Assembly: GCF_037042905.1 (NCBI RefSeq)
Contig: NC_087258.1
Span: 10,901,501-10,965,500, forward strand
DNA: 64,000 nucleotides
Reading direction: 5' to 3'
Source of the DNA: Lytechinus pictus
Lineage: Eukaryota; Echinodermata; Echinoidea; Temnopleuroida; Toxopneustidae
The notes under the pieces were generated by a model. That model saw only the letters and a program-made list of their open reading frames with translations, had not been told where the DNA came from and ran no database searches. Each line of letters starts with the position of its first letter. The first letter of the stretch is position 1. The position numbers and the translations under genes were made by a program. This document shows, piece by piece, positions 36,243-50,300 of this stretch.

Positions 36243-37745
36243 TTTTTAATTCAATTCAAATAAACATTTATTTTCTTCCATTTCAAATTTTTTTTCATAA
36301 ACATTAGTTCATACAAAAATCAAATTGTTATGAGGAATATAAATATGTACATGTTTGGTATAAAGAAGAAGGCGTATACCCTAAAAGCCGAGGCTTGTGA
36401 CGGGATCCGGATACGCCTATAGACAGAAATACAATACAAAATACAATACAAAAGAAAGGGCAGAGAAAAGAAGAGAAGGAAAGAGAACGAGAGAGGGAGA
36501 CGTGAGCGGGAGGCGGGCATGAATTACTGTATAAAATAGAATGCTCAAGAAATGTATCAGTGGGGGAAAAATATAAATGCCGCAACAACAATTGTCCATG
36601 GTTCATGTTAACTTAAAGTCAAAAGGAAACGTAAGTTGGAAAATATTCATATATAAAATGACAGAAGAAGTTTTTTCATTTTATACTTAAAGCTAGTTGA
36701 CGATAGAGATTGTTTTATGTAATCCGGTATTTCGTTCCATATTTTTGGGCCAGTATAACGAATGTTGTGTTGAAAGATTATTTTTCTATGTTTGGGAATG
36801 AATATTTGATTATTTGAGCGGGTATCAAAATTATGTATGTTGGAAACATGCGTAAACAAATCACGAAATTTGTGTGGAATTTGAGAATTTAAACATCTGT
36901 AGAGAAACTGACATTGTTGAACTTTATTGATGTCGTCTAATTTCAACAATTTTAGGGAATGAAACAAATTTTTAGTATTTGCTAGTGGTATATTGTAATC
37001 TAGAGAAATAATACGCACAATTTTATTTTGAAGGGAACATAATTTCTTAAGATGGGTTTGGTATGTGTTCGCCCAGACCAAATTACAGTAATAAAAATAT
37101 GGCAAGATTAAAGAGCAATATAATGTACGCAATACAGTTTTAGGCAAGTAAAAACTTAGGCGATGTATTATTCCAATATTTTTTGCAACTTTGTTCTCAA
37201 TTTCATTTATGTGATGTATCCATGTTAAATTACTATCAATAATAACGCCAAGAAACCTTGTATTTTCAACTCTGGGAATAATTTGGTTGTTAAGTTTCAA
37301 TACTACATGATTAAGATCAATACGCCTTGTGGAGTTACGGAATATAATGTAATTGCATTTTTTATAGTTAATGGTAAGCTTGTTTGCACAAAACCATTTA
37401 CAAACATTTGTTAGTTCAGTATTTACAGTTTCACACAAGTGATGAAGATTTCTATCAGAATAAACAATATTGGTATCGTCGGCGTACATGATAAAGGAAA
37501 GGAGATTTGACGAACGATAAATGTCATTAATAAATAGAATAAACAAAAGTGGGCCAAGCAATGACCCTTGTGGTACTCCACATTTAATTGTCTTAAATTC
37601 AGACTGAACGGAGTTATAAACGGTGCATTGTTTACGATTTACGTTCATCCAAACCCTGCTCTCCTTTACTTTTGATTGTGACACGTTGCTAAATCGCATC
37701 GGTAAACTTTATACAACCAATTTGTAAACATTGTTGACCAAGTAG
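36243..37745 (-). mobile_element. 5'-truncated CR1/Jockey-like LINE in the spacer
   Basis: Contains the RT frame 36647-37699, a 3' UTR, and a TTTGAATTGAATTAAAA tail at 36243-36275 on the complement. The 5' end breaks near 37745, inside the RT domain, which is usual for 5' truncation in target-primed reverse transcription. It lies between the arms of the inverted duplication. Confidence 0.85.
36647..37699 (-). CDS. Partial non-LTR reverse transcriptase, 350 codons
   Basis: Starts inside RT: KCGVPQGSLLGPLLFILFIN, then SFIMYADDTNIVYSD with the catalytic YADD, then KTRFLGV-type NTRFLGVIIDSNLTW and the thumb region KNIGIIHRLSFYLPK. The C-terminus has YTGPKIWNEIPDYIK, typical of CR1/Jockey ORF2 ends. 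A complete protein of this class also has an endonuclease and fingers, missing here. It is open for 350 codons with no stop, so it is a fairly recent insertion. The first Met is only the first ATG after the break and is not a real start. Confidence 0.85.
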   Translation of the reverse strand: MRFSNVSQSKVKESRVWMNVNRKQCTVYNSVQSEFKTIKCGVPQGSLLGPLLFILFINDIYRSSNLLSFIMYADDTNIVYSDRNLHHLCETVNTELTNVCKWFCANKLTINYKKCNYIIFRNSTRRIDLNHVVLKLNNQIIPRVENTRFLGVIIDSNLTWIHHINEIENKVAKNIGIIHRLSFYLPKTVLRTLYCSLILPYFYYCNLVWANTYQTHLKKLCSLQNKIVRIISLDYNIPLANTKNLFHSLKLLKLDDINKVQQCQFLYRCLNSQIPHKFRDLFTHVSNIHNFDTRSNNQIFIPKHRKIIFQHNIRYTGPKIWNEIPDYIKQSLSSTSFKYKMKKLLLSFYI

Positions 37746-39361
37746 CCTAATTCCATGATAGGGAAAAGATCGGTGGCGTATTAAGGCGCGGTGCGGGGAC
37801 GCAAATGGCAACCCCTTCCCCTCCCTCTATATTTTGAGGATTGCCCATTGATGATACAATATAGCTTATTCTAAGAAGACTTTCCTCTACCCCCCCCCCC
37901 CCCTCCTCCTCTATTTTCAGATTTGCTATTATCACCCCCTCTATTTTAAAATCATTGATCAACCACTGAAGATGACCCACAAACTCGTTTTGATATCCAA
38001 TAAGTACATTTATAGACCTATCGCACACGCCCGGCGACAGCTTTGGATCTATTTAACTGCCAATATTGCCCCGTAAATATTAGCTTAACTACTGTTAAAC
38101 ATCGGTCAAACCATGTTTGTTAAAACCATTAAAAAGGGCACAGATTTCTCCGTTTAATCAAGAGTAGTTTTGACAACGGCAGTATTAAGGCCAGGGCCGA
38201 GTGGAACTGCACTTAACCGAAAAATGAATATTTTAAAAAATGATTTCTTGTTTTTTTTTTAATAAGATTTTATGTTAATTATAGTTAAGTTGGTCATTTT
38301 ATTATATTTTTGGAAATTCCAGTCACACTTTACAATTCAGAATCATCGGATAATCTGTCCTAAAACATGTAAAAGATATTTTGTAAAGAACTTTATCGTC
38401 CTAACTATTGGGCACATTAATTGAGAGGATTCTAATTTGAATTAATATTGTATTATCTTTGAAATTATATTGACAAAAATGATATTTTTCATGGTAAAGA
38501 TGAAGAAACCCATAGGCCTACACAATAATGTTGAATTGTTCGAATTCTATGAAAATTGTTGCAATATAATTAATTTTTATATTCTTAAGGAATTAAGTTG
38601 GAAAGATGTGGTTCATAATAATAATAATAATAGTCAGTTTTCATATAGCGCATAACACAAAATACACATGTCTCTATGCGCTAACCTCATCAATTTTGTT
38701 TTAATACCGAGAAAGTGAAAATGCACTGCTGAAGAGATACAATAAAATTAATTGTAAGCACAGGAGAAAAGATTGCCAAAGGGTGAAAAAATCAAGACAC
38801 CACGACGTAAAGTGGAAATACAAAGTTATAAAAGGGGAGGTGGAAAAATAAGCTTATTTTATCCACCTCTATAAGGAGGGGAGAGTGGGTCCGGATAGGA
38901 TGTGCGCATGTGCGGGATTGACCAATCTTTACTATTGTAGACTGCCCTCATACTTTCTTTTCCTTCTTTTTTTTCGTTAGATTTAATTTCTTTCTCTTTT
39001 TTTTTTGGAATAGTATTTTACTTTCTTCCTCTTTCAAATCAATAAGTTTACAATCACAATTCATATAAATAAAGATCTTTGCATGTATACAATAAATAAA
39101 CAATCAAACAAATAAATATATCAATATCAATGAGATTAAAAATATTTTTAGAATGATTACAAATGAATTTAAACTGCCAAATTTATCTTCTATAACAATG
39201 TGAAAGCAAAGGGGAAAAACCCATATAAATCGACAAAATAAAAAAACATACTTTGTAAAAGATGACTTTTTTCCCTGAATAGAATAGAAATAATATCTTT
39301 GCACATATTAATTGTACAAAATTAAAAAAAAGGATAAAAGATTATTTTAAAGGTTAATTAG

Positions 39362-39460
39362 ATGAAGGTTTCTCTCTTACTTTCTTTCTTTCTATCTTTA
39401 CCTCTTTTTCTGTCTTTCCTTCTTTCTTTTTGTTTCGCTCTTTCTTTCGCTCTTTCTTTG

Positions 39461-39491
<31 letters not shown>

Positions 39492-39640
39492 TTCCTTCCT
39501 TCCTATCTTTTTTCTTTCTTTTTTTCTTTCTTTCTTTCTTACTTTCTTACTTTCTTACTTTCCTTATTTCTTTCTTTCTTTCATTTTTTCTTTTTTACTT
39601 TCTTTCTTTCTATTCAGCTTGCTGTCTTAATTTCTTCCGT
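39362..39640 (+). repeat. (TTTC)n microsatellite
   Basis: About 280 bases of CTTT units with minor variants. The Phe/Ser/Leu-rich frames over it are not genes. From 37745 to 39360 there is a C run near 37890, AATAATAAT with a SINE-like end near 38615-38660, and nothing else recognised. Confidence 0.9.
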
Positions 39641-40079
39641 TTCTTTCTTTTTTTGCAGTATAACTATCTTTTTGTATGTCCTTATGTATCTATCTTTCCT
39701 TCATCTCTTATGATGTCGTGTGTGTGTGCGTTTTGTGTTCAGGTATTCTGAAGTGCAATATGTTGTTGTTTTGTATAGTGTCTATGTTCGTTCTTTTATT
39801 TTGTGTGCATGTGGATGGGCCCTCGATTCCCCTTTTAAACTTACTCTTTCATTGTTATTTCATTGATTAGTGTGATATGAAAATAATTTTTCTACAAAGT
39901 TCTTTATATTTTGAATATATATAATATGATATGACTACCCAATAAATTATTTGATATGAAATTGTTTGGCATATTATGAATATTTTATTACTTTGTACCT
40001 TTATGCATTTGTTCATATTTTAACGTTTTACAATGTAGGATTTGAAATGAATAAATTTGATGAATGTTATTAAAAATAA

Positions 40080-42800
40080 AATTCCTCATAATCTTAAACA
40101 AAGTTGATCAAAGTGTCGTAAATATATGTAGATGAAGCACGAGTTTGCCCCCCTTTTATGCTTTTGGCATCAGTTGTTGATTATGATTTCATAAAAACAT
40201 TATTGATAATATTTTAGATAGTTCAGCAGGTACTAAAGGAGAGGAAGAAGAAAAAACAGAAGAAGAAGAAGAAGAAGAAGAAGAAGAAGAAGAAGAAGAA
40301 GAAGATGATGAGGAAGACCTAATGTGCCATCGTGACCAGCATATATTACTGGCATCATAATACTGAATGGCTAATTACCCTTTATTCCCTTTAATAGAAT
40401 TGACTGAGCCATGTGAGAAGAGCCCTGATATTGAACAACAATTAAACCTCGAGCCTCTTATTTACTTGAGGGTACACTATATATTTTATGCGACAATTGA
40501 TATTAAAGGTGTCTGATTTCGTGGAAAGAGTCTTTATTAACAGAGAGGCACCGTGGTCACGGCAAGGGGGAACGAACAAAAAATTTGAGTAAATATCAAT
40601 AGATGGGTATACTGCCCCGAAAAGATACATTTTAAGGACTGTACTTATTTTTTAATTCAATAGTGTTTTTTTAACATATCAAGATTAAGTTTTGCATGGG
40701 AGAGGGTGGTCTCGACCCCCCCCCCCCTAGATGGACCAAAAACCTCGCTGCCGCCTATGCCTCGTAGGGTCAGTATTAGGGTATTAGCCACCTTTCGAAA
40801 ATGCTTTCCTTAGTTTACATTGTCTATTGTATAGATTTCTCCAACATTTTGGTTTGATTTTATTTACTTTGTATCTTTATGAATATGTTCTTCTTGTTAC
40901 GTTTTGCAATGAATAAGATTTGAACTGAATGAATTTGACGAACGATATGTAATATATATAATACTTCATAATTTTAAACAAAGATGATCAATTGGTCGTA
41001 AATAGATGCAGCACGAGTTTGTCCTCCTTTTGTAATTTTTGGCACCAGTTGCTGATTACGATTTCTTGAAAATATTATTAATAATATTATTCATCGTATA
41101 ATCAACACAGTGCGTCCCAGAAAAAACGAAACCGAGATTTAGCGATGATTTATCATAACTTAATCATAAATAAAATAGACAGATGACCTACCAATGTAAA
41201 GCTTAGAATCTCCTCTTTCATCTGGTATTAATTAGATTATTCCTCATTCACGCATGATTTAGCAAAAACAATTCGAAGAAAGGATGCCAAAAATTCATTC
41301 GGCGGGGGTAACTGAATTTCAAAAAGAAAATCACATGACTAAAAAGTTCAATATCTTCTCTTTTCTTTGATACCTAAATCACAGAAAATGGTCAAGTAGT
41401 AAAAAAGTTATGATCCCTCGAAACAATGCTTGTATTTCCATAATTTCATTAAATAAACGTGTTTTCACCGGTTTCCCACAGAAGCTATCGCACGGTAACA
41501 AAAGACTTAATGCATGGCTGATCGTCAACAAAACGGAGTGTCGAGTGAGTTTGAACGCTAGCCTGTAAAACCTCTTCATTTTATGAAATTATTGAAATTC
41601 AAGCCTTATTTCAAATAACCAGAACTTTCTTGTTCCAGAAATTTCTTGACCATTTTCTGTAATTGAGGTATCAAATTAAAGAGCAGATATTGAACTTTTT
41701 TAAAATGTGGTTTTCTTTTTAAAACCCAGATACGGCCCGCCAAGTGACTTTTTGGTATCCCCTTTTCAAATTGTTTTTGCTCACTCATGCGTGGATGAGA
41801 AATAATCTAAGTAATTACAGATGAAAGAGGAGATTCTAAGCTTTAAAATGGTAGGTCATTTGTCTATTGTATTTGCGATTAAGTTATGATAAATCAGCGA
41901 TAAATCTCGGTTTCGTTTTTTGTGGGCGCACTGTATACATGTATAGAGATAGTTAATTCAGCAAATATAAAAAGGAGAGAAAGAAAAAGTAAAAGTCAGA
42001 AGAAGAAGAAAAAAAGGAGGAGGAGGAAGAAGAAGACCTATGTGTCATTGTAACCAGCATATTGCCAGCATCATTATACTATACAGGGGCCGCGGAAACG
42101 GAAGGGGGCTGGGGGCTTCAGCCCCCCCCCCCCCGCCCCACACCTTTTTCCATAACCATGTAAAAAAAAAACACGTAAAAATGACCATCTGATTGTATTT
42201 TTTGCATGGTCAGCCCCCACATTGGACTCAGACCCCCCCCCCCCCCACACACACACACTTTCAAAACCGTTCTGCGGCCCCTGCTCTGATCTTCATGATA
42301 TTGAACGGCAATTAAACCTCGACCCTCTTCTTTACCTGCGGGCACCCTTATATATTTTATAATATCATTTCCGATACCGTGGATATAGTTAACAGTGGGG
42401 TACCGTGGTCACGGCTGGGGGGGGGGGGGGGGGCTCGAGCAAAACATTTTAGTCACTGTCAATAGAAAGGTATACTTTCCTGAAAAGATTCATTTTAAGG
42501 ACTGTACGATTTTAAGATATGTATCTTTCTGCTCAAATAATGCGAGCGCGAATCGCGAGCTGAAAAGAAGAGAAAAAATGATTTGAGACCAAACAAAAAA
42601 TGAAAATCAATACAGTTTACTTCTTCTTGATTTAATAGTATTTCTTAACAGATCAAGATTAAGATTTGCATGTGGGAGGCGTATGAGATATGGGAGAGGG
42701 TCGTCTCGCCCCCCTCCCCGATGGACCAAAAATCTCATTGCCGCCAATGCCTCGTAGGGTCAGTATTAATATTTAGGGTACTAAGTTAGTCACCTTTCGA
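40080..42800 (-). repeat. Tandem block with GAA tract, right side of axis
   Basis: Mirror of 30.6-32.5 kb. GAA run 40250-40310; GATGCC/GGCATC motif, C runs and TAGGCGGCA repeated. Only two and a partial third unit are seen, and one is split by the MITE at 41107-41937. From 42800 to 44150 the sequence mirrors the gene A 3' flank. Confidence 0.7.
41107..41937. mobile_element. Mariner-like MITE with long inverted ends
   Basis: Left CAGTGCGTCCCAGAAAAAAC, right TTTTTTGTGGGCGCACTG. Inverted repeats run about 190 bases inward (AACCGAGATTTA, CTTAGAATCTCCTCTTTCAT). The left-arm counterpart (about 31.4 kb) lacks it. Confidence 0.75.
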
Positions 42801-44157
42801 AAATACCTTCTAAATTTACATTGTTCTCGAACGTTTTTATTTTATTTCATTTTATTGTATTCCACATTTCAATAACAAAAGTAAATACAATGTAAAATAA
42901 TTTTCAGCATGACATAATGATAAACAATAATTAACATAATATTGTTATAAGGCACTCATAAATCTACTTGGAAAATTTTCTTTAAAAAAAATGTTGAAAC
43001 ATGTATATAAACCAAATAAATACATATAATATCGTAAACCAGACTATACACAATGGAATAAAATAGCATTATCTTTTATTGCACAAAATAATATCAAAGT
43101 AGCAAAATAAATCAAATAGGGAAAGAAAAATCAAACAGAGGTATTGTAATGTTGATGAAAGTGAAAAGTGCAAGTGTGCGAGTGTGCATGTGCGACAGGG
43201 GGGGGGGGTGTCATCGGTTAGTTGTATATTATAGCTCTTAACAGTGTATTTTTCTTTAGATCAGCTTTGAATTAATAAAGCGATGTGCATAACTTAATGT
43301 CATGTAATAAGTTATTCCATAAATTTGCATATACGCAAAACCTATAATATATAAGTTAAGAACGCGTAATATTATTGCAATATCATATTGGAAGTAAGAA
43401 TGAAACGTGACTGGGCTCAGCCATTAATAGCAACTAAACTATGAGATTAAATCATATGCCCAAAATAAAATAATTACCCAAAGAACATTTTTAAGAGTTC
43501 CTAAAATCTATGGGTCACACATTCACCACATGAGGTCCACGATTAGGCTTAATTTATGTTTGGCCTATTACAGAAACAAAACTGTTAATACAATTTGGTA
43601 CATCACCAATTGATTGTAAACACACATGATTGAAATAATATTACATATCTGCCAACTCTTACTCTCTAAATCCCTTAGATTGAAATAGATTGCGATCAGG
43701 GACCAATCTGTCTGGATGTTTAGGGGATGCCATTCGGTGGTCGAAGTTGGATTGAAATTTTCAATCTAATAGAGTTAGAACATCATCTTATTCGATTAAA
43801 ACTTTCGATAAAATTTTGGATATGTCCGTGACCACAATTTATTAGATTGACTTTCAATCTACGAAATTTGGAGAGAATAAAGTTTTTTTCAGAGATGAAG
43901 GAGGAAGCAGCAACAGCCACAATGACGATGGCGACGACGACGTCGAAAAAAAAACTGCAGGTGAACGTTTCATCAATGTCTACCGTCTGAAAAGTTGTCA
44001 GATCTGACAAATTTCCTAGTTTTTTATCACAGCAGATGTCCGACTCTTGCTGTGGTAATTGTCGGATTGTGACAACTTGTCGGCGCTGATAACTTTTATA
44101 GAAATAAATAATGGTTTCCAGATTTGTATCTTGTTTATCATTCTATCATTACCATGG

Positions 44158-44342
44158 TTACTGCCATAAGAAGCGTGTGTCACCCAGTAAATCACTCAAA
44201 TCCCGGTTCCATTCCGAGTAGAAATCTTGAAGGATTGTCCGTGTCTCGTTAAACATGCCTCCGATTTTACTTGATTTAAAAGTGTTTGTATTCTTCATTC
44301 GAGTCTGGCAGATATCCGAGATTTGAACCTTCGTCAAAATTT
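44158..44342 (-). CDS. CHST15-like: Gene B exon 8: C-terminus and stop
   Basis: Acceptor ATTTGCAG; stop TAA at 44160-44158. Ends GGMFNETRTILQDFY...LLGDTRFLWQ. The sequence after the stop matches the sequence after gene A for several hundred bases, so the duplication includes the 3' flank. Confidence 0.93.
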
Positions 44343-47300
44343 CTGCAAATATAAAAGACATGAACCTCCAAGTGTGACTGTAACAATTAACAATTTGAAT
44401 ATATGTCTAGGTTATCTTTCAACGATATTCTTAATATGCTGATAGGACATATACAAAGCCCGTACAAGTTTTTTTTTTATTTGGGTTGGGGGATCTTTGT
44501 CAATATTTTGGCTTCCGTTGAATTTTTTTCCGCAAAAAATTTAAAAGCGGAGAGTTAGAGATAGAGGTATATATAGAGAGAGAAATTGAGGGGTGTAAGA
44601 TATATAATGAATAGTTTTTAAAATTTATGTTTTTCGACTTCTTATCCAGGAATCTTCATAAACGTTGGTTAAAGTGATTAGACAGTCAGATATCGACACT
44701 CGACAGTATAAGTATGTGGAATTAAATAGCATTCACATTTATAGTTCACTTACTTAGATTTAAAAATGCATATAGCCTTGGTAAAATCTCTTCACAGTCA
44801 GAATGCCAGTCTTCAAGTGTGAGAAAAAATATCTGATCTCGTGGAAATACTTTCAGCCAGTCTCGGATATAAATAGAATAGAGACCAACGTTGAGGCGCT
44901 GTTTGAATGGTGAGAAAAAAAACATGACAGCATTGAATGGGTGAATCACCCGGGCCTGGTTTTAGAAAATCAATGCTGAATTTCATTTCGTACATTAGAC
45001 TATAAACGGTCTGCTTTAATATAAATTGCAATTGGGTAGGGAGCGTTGTGGCCCAGTGGATTAGTCTTCGGACTTTGAAACAGAGGGTCGTGGGTTCGAA
45101 TCCCAGCCATGGCGTAATTTCCTTCGGCAAGAAACTGATCCACAATGTGCTGCACTCAACCCAGGTGAGGTAAATGGGTACCGGTAGGAAGTAATTCCTT
45201 AAAAAGCTGTGTGCGCTATGAACGCCTAGCTTAGCCGTGTAATATAGGAGCACCTTGAGCACCTAACAAGGTGGATATGTGCGCAATATAAATACCCTAT
45301 ATTATTATTATTATTATATCAATTCCAGGCAAACCATATCAAAAAGAGCCGTAGGCCTATATAGCCCCAAATGGACCAGTCTTTGCTGAATGCGAAAGGA
45401 CACCGTCTACAAAGGGTCAATACACAAAAAGGGACATTCATCGGTTATAAAAAGGGGCGGTTTTCATAGATATAAAATGGAATCGTGTGAGTGTTTGAAA
45501 ATGGGGGCAATATGCAGTGCCCAGTGCCCCCACTTCTCCCCCAGAAGCGCCGCCCTTGCAGCGAGGAGATTGTTACGTCACATTTAAAGGTGTTCGAGGT
45601 CATGAAACTGCCATTTGCTCCAAATTTTATATTGATTTGAGTCACTAGTGTACAGATGAGGGGGGGGGGGGGCTTGAGGGCCGTGGCCCCCCAAAAATTC
45701 TACGACCAAGAAAAAAAATAAAAAGGAAAACACGAAAGAAGAGGAAGGGAGAAGGGCAAGATAATTTTTTTGAATGTTATGTTTAAAATATATCACAAAA
45801 TTAGATTTTTCTTCTGAAAAAAAGGTCAAAGTTTTTGCACTCTCGCTTTTCTCGCTTGGAACATTTAATGAATTTTGCCACATGCACCATGTTGTGCCCC
45901 CACAAATTTCTTGGCTCATTACTCCAATGATAATGAGTGCCAGGAGAGAATGAGAGATATTGTATGAATCTAATCATCCATTCAGGGGTGGCTTTAAGGT
46001 ATTGTTATAGGAGGGCCGCGACCCTATCCCCTAATTAAATTACCAGTGGCAATATTATAGTTACATTCTTGATATATCTCGACCCTCTTTTTGTTCACTA
46101 GTTGAAAAATCGAATGTAGTGTTTGCCCCAACCCCCATTTGACTTTACTTACTGCTCCATTATGAATCGTGAGGGTGTACGCGCATGCGCGAGGAGTAAG
46201 TGCTTCAGTACATCTCCTAAATCTGGCTATGGTGTCGACCGTGGCATTATGAAATTTCTCTGGGTCCGGGTTGCGATCAAAATAAAGATGATCCGAGTAT
46301 AGCCTACAAGTGGACAAAAAACAAACAGTTAAATCCAATAATCATTTTTTTTTTTTTTCATCTTCCATTTCAATTGCCATAATAATCAATTGTGGGCATT
46401 AAAGGACAAGCCCACCCCAACAAAAAAAATGATTTGAATAAAAGGAGAAAAATCCAACAAGCATAACACTGAAAATTTCATCAAAATCGGATGTTAAAGA
46501 AGAAAGTTATGACGGTTTAAAGTTTCGATTAATTTCACAAAACAGTTATTCGGAAATCCTGGCCGGTATGCAATGCGCAGACTGATGACGTCACCCACTC
46601 ACTATTTCTTTTGTATTTCATTATATGAAACGTGAAAAATTCTCATTTTTTCCTCGTCATGTGAAACAAAATTTTATTCCTCCCTGCGCATGTGAAATTA
46701 CCATTATTTTAACAACTTATGGATAAATCAAGTAATTGGTCCTAATTGTCAAATCTGTAAAAATTGAAATATTGCATAATTCAAACAATAAAAACAAAAG
46801 AAATGGTGAGTGGAGGACATCATCGACTCTCTCATTTGCATATCACTAAGTTGGGATCCCTCTGTATGGTGTCTTGCCCCACCCCAGAAAATACCATGGC
46901 ACCGCGGCGCCTCTTCAAAATATTAACACCATCACTCCTGGGGGTGAAAATCTGAGCTACCACTTTTCATTGGTAAATTTGCTGGGTATAGAGAAGCATG
47001 AATATAAATTCGCATGAGCTATAAGAGGACCGACGGCTATGAGTCTTCTCCTAGGGACGTGGCAATTAATAGCGCAACCGCTTTACCTAACCCCTTCGTT
47101 TTGAAGACTGCCACAATAACCAATTTTCAACAACCATAATTATTCACGCTTGGTCGTACCAGAAGAATTACCAACAAGGGCGTAGGTTGGGGGTGCACTG
47201 GGAGCACGTGCACCATCCCGCTGAGGCAGAGGACTCCCGACACTGGCAAGCAAAATAAAATGTTTACCCCTTATTCTGCTTTAAACAGCTGATTTCCAAA

Positions 47301-50300
47301 CTTAAGTTCCGCCTCCCCAAGATGTGCACCCCCATACCGCTTTAGTACCACCTCCCCAAGATGTGCACCCCCATACCGCTTTAGTACCACCTCCCTAAGA
47401 TGTGCACCCCCATACCGTTTTAGTTCCACCTCCCAAATATGTGCACCCCCATACCCCTTTAGTTCCATCTCCCCAAGATGTGCACCCCATACCGTTTTAG
47501 TACCACCTCCCAAAGTTGTGCACCCCCATACCGCTTTAGTTCCATCTCCCAAAGTTGTGCACCCCCATACCGCTTTAGTTCCACCTCCCAGAGATGTGCA
47601 CCTCCATATCGCTTTAGTACCCCCTCCCCAAGATGTGCACCTCCATATCGCTTTAGTACCACCTCCCCAAGATGTGCACCCCCATACCGCTTTAGTACCA
47701 CCTCCCCAAGATGTGCACCCCCATACCGCTTTAGTACCACCTCCCCAAGATGTGAACCCCCATACCGTTTTAGTACCACCTCCCAAAGTTGTGCACCCCA
47801 TACCGCTTTAGTTCCATCTCCCAAAGTTGTGCACCCCCATACCGCTTTAGTTCCACCTCCCAGAGATGTGCACCCCATATCGCTTTAGTACCCCCTCCCC
47901 AAGATGTGCACCTCCATATCGCTTTAGTACCACCTCCCCAATATGTGCACCCCCATACCGCTTTAGTACCACCTCCCCAAGATGTGCACCCCCATAACAC
48001 TTTAGTACCACCTCCCCAAGATGTGCACCCCCATACCGCTTTAGTACCACCTCCCCAAGATGTGCACCCCCCACACCACTCTAGAGTCAGGATGTGCACC
48101 TCCCCATGCAAGCTAAAAACCAGCCTACGCCCTTCATCAAAATGACAAACTAGAAGTGATAAAAAGGGTGTGTGTGTGTGTGCGTGAGAGAGAGAGAGAG
48201 AGAGAGAGCATTTTTTTTTGCGGGTTTGTTTGTTCTTATTTTTTTACCTGGAGACTGGATCCCTCAGTATTACAAATAATTTTGCATTCGGTTGAGCAGC
48301 ACGTAAAATGTCCGCTGTGCCATATTTAGGCCCTTCCTTTACCACTGAAAACATTTCCATCCAGTGTTGGTTATCCCATAAGGTGGATGCTGAACCATCA
48401 CCTGAAAAAAAAAACATGCCAAGTTTTCCTAATCCTGGGCCCCGTCTTACAAAGACTTACGATTGATCCGATCAACCTCAAATATATGTAAAGCTATCAG
48501 TGTCATAATTTGTTACTTAGGAAATTTGCACAATGTCCTTTGAAAACAAAGAGAAGCATATTGAATTGTCAAGAAAACAGTGAATGTATGAATATACATT
48601 ATCTAGAAAATATTTTGATCAAACGTGTATTTTAGATGTTGACGTTGCTGGCTTTCCATAGTTGTGGTTGATTGAATCAATCGTAACTCTTTGTAGGACG
48701 AGGCCCTGGTGTATCTTCATTTCTACACTCCTTAAAAAAGGATTGGGAAAAGGAAACAATGTGTTGGCGAATATGTGTCCTACGGACAAAAATGGTGGGG
48801 GAAAATCAAATTGTTGGTTATAGAATCTACCCGGAGAGCGATTCATGAAGGGACTTGTCGGACGTTTTATCTGACAAGTCTTGTTTTATCCGACAGTTGC
48901 CATAGTTACAGTGCCTCTCTGCCAATCAGAATCAAGGAAAGTTGTCAGGTCTGAAAACTTGTCGGACAAGAATATTGATTAATGCTCCCCAGATAATCAT
49001 TATTTTTATCAGTCAGACACGTACATGTATTCAACAACAGTATTTTGACCAATCAATTAACTATTAAATATTGAGTTAAAATTTACCCAAAAATGGGTAA
49101 CAAGTGGAGCGCCTCTGGCAGTCTTGCCTGCATTACGCAATTCGATATAGCAGCGGTACTGCCTTTGAAAACAGCTAATGAATGATTATTCACAGAATAA
49201 AATACTAATATGATCATAAAATATTATGTCCATTGACCCAAAATTACATTTGAACATGATCATGTAACCAAAGACATGTGCAAAACCAAAACAATCAGTC
49301 ATACTTGAGGTACTTGATTACCCTTATGTCGATGTTTCATGAGCAAGACCCATAAACTTTCTAAATGATGATGCCAAGTCAACACATACTCCCAACACGG
49401 CCAATGTTCATTGACCTTTAACTGACCTTTGATCTTAGCCATGTTCCTGAAACGCGCACATGGTATTCAGGGATACATTGCTGCTCTTATGTTTACGTTT
49501 CATGAACTAGATCCATAAATTTTTAATGTTATGACAATTCCACAAATACCCCCAACATTACCAAAGTTTGTTGACCCTAAATGACCTTTAACCTTAGTCA
49601 TGTGACCTGAAACTCGCATATGATATTTAAGGATACATGATTGCTCTTATGTCCAAGTTTCATGAACTAGATCCATAAAATTTCAAAGTTATGATGACAA
49701 TTCCTCAAATACCCCAACATGGCCAAAGTTCGTTGACCCTAAGTGACCTTTGACCTCGATCATGTGACCTGAAACTCACACATGATATTTAGGGATACAT
49801 GATTGCTCTTATGTCCAAGTTTAATGAACTAGGTCTATATACTTTCGAAGTTATGATAATTTTTCAAAAACTGAACCTTGGTTAAGATTTCGATACTGAT
49901 TCCCTCAACATGGTCTAAGTTCATTAACCCTACATGACCTTTGACCTTGATCATGTGACTTGAAACTCAGGCAGGGCGTTCAGTAATAACTGATCACCCT
50001 AATGTCCAAGTTTCATGAACTAGGTTCATATACTTTCTAAGTTATGATGACATTTCAAAAACTTTACCTTGGTTAAGATTTCAATGTTGACGACGCCGCC
50101 GTCGCCGCCGTCGGAAAAGCGGCGCCTATACAGTGCGTATCAAAAAAAGTTTACACTTTGCAAAAGCCCTGGGAATTAAACAATATACAACATGCGGATA
50201 ATTTTTTTCACATATAATCTTGGGTTTGGGTCTCATCTATCCAATGAAAGTAAAAGTTTTGACAGAATGTTACACTTGAGTGAGCACTGTCCATTTTTGT

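Noticed and set aside
39362..39751. 129-codon Phe/Ser/Leu-rich frame
   Set aside because: Translation of (TTTC)n; no domain and no splice context.
44813..45262. 149-codon minus-strand frame joining SINE and exon 7 sequence
   Set aside because: It reads through the SINE and the intron in a frame different from the real exon 7; the domain-like part is SINE B-box translation.
47271..48145. Frames of 75-176 codons on both strands with repeated GGGTKAVWGC or ALVPPPQDVH peptides
   Set aside because: They are produced by the 40-bp minisatellite, which is open in several frames at once, and they lie inside a gene B intron.
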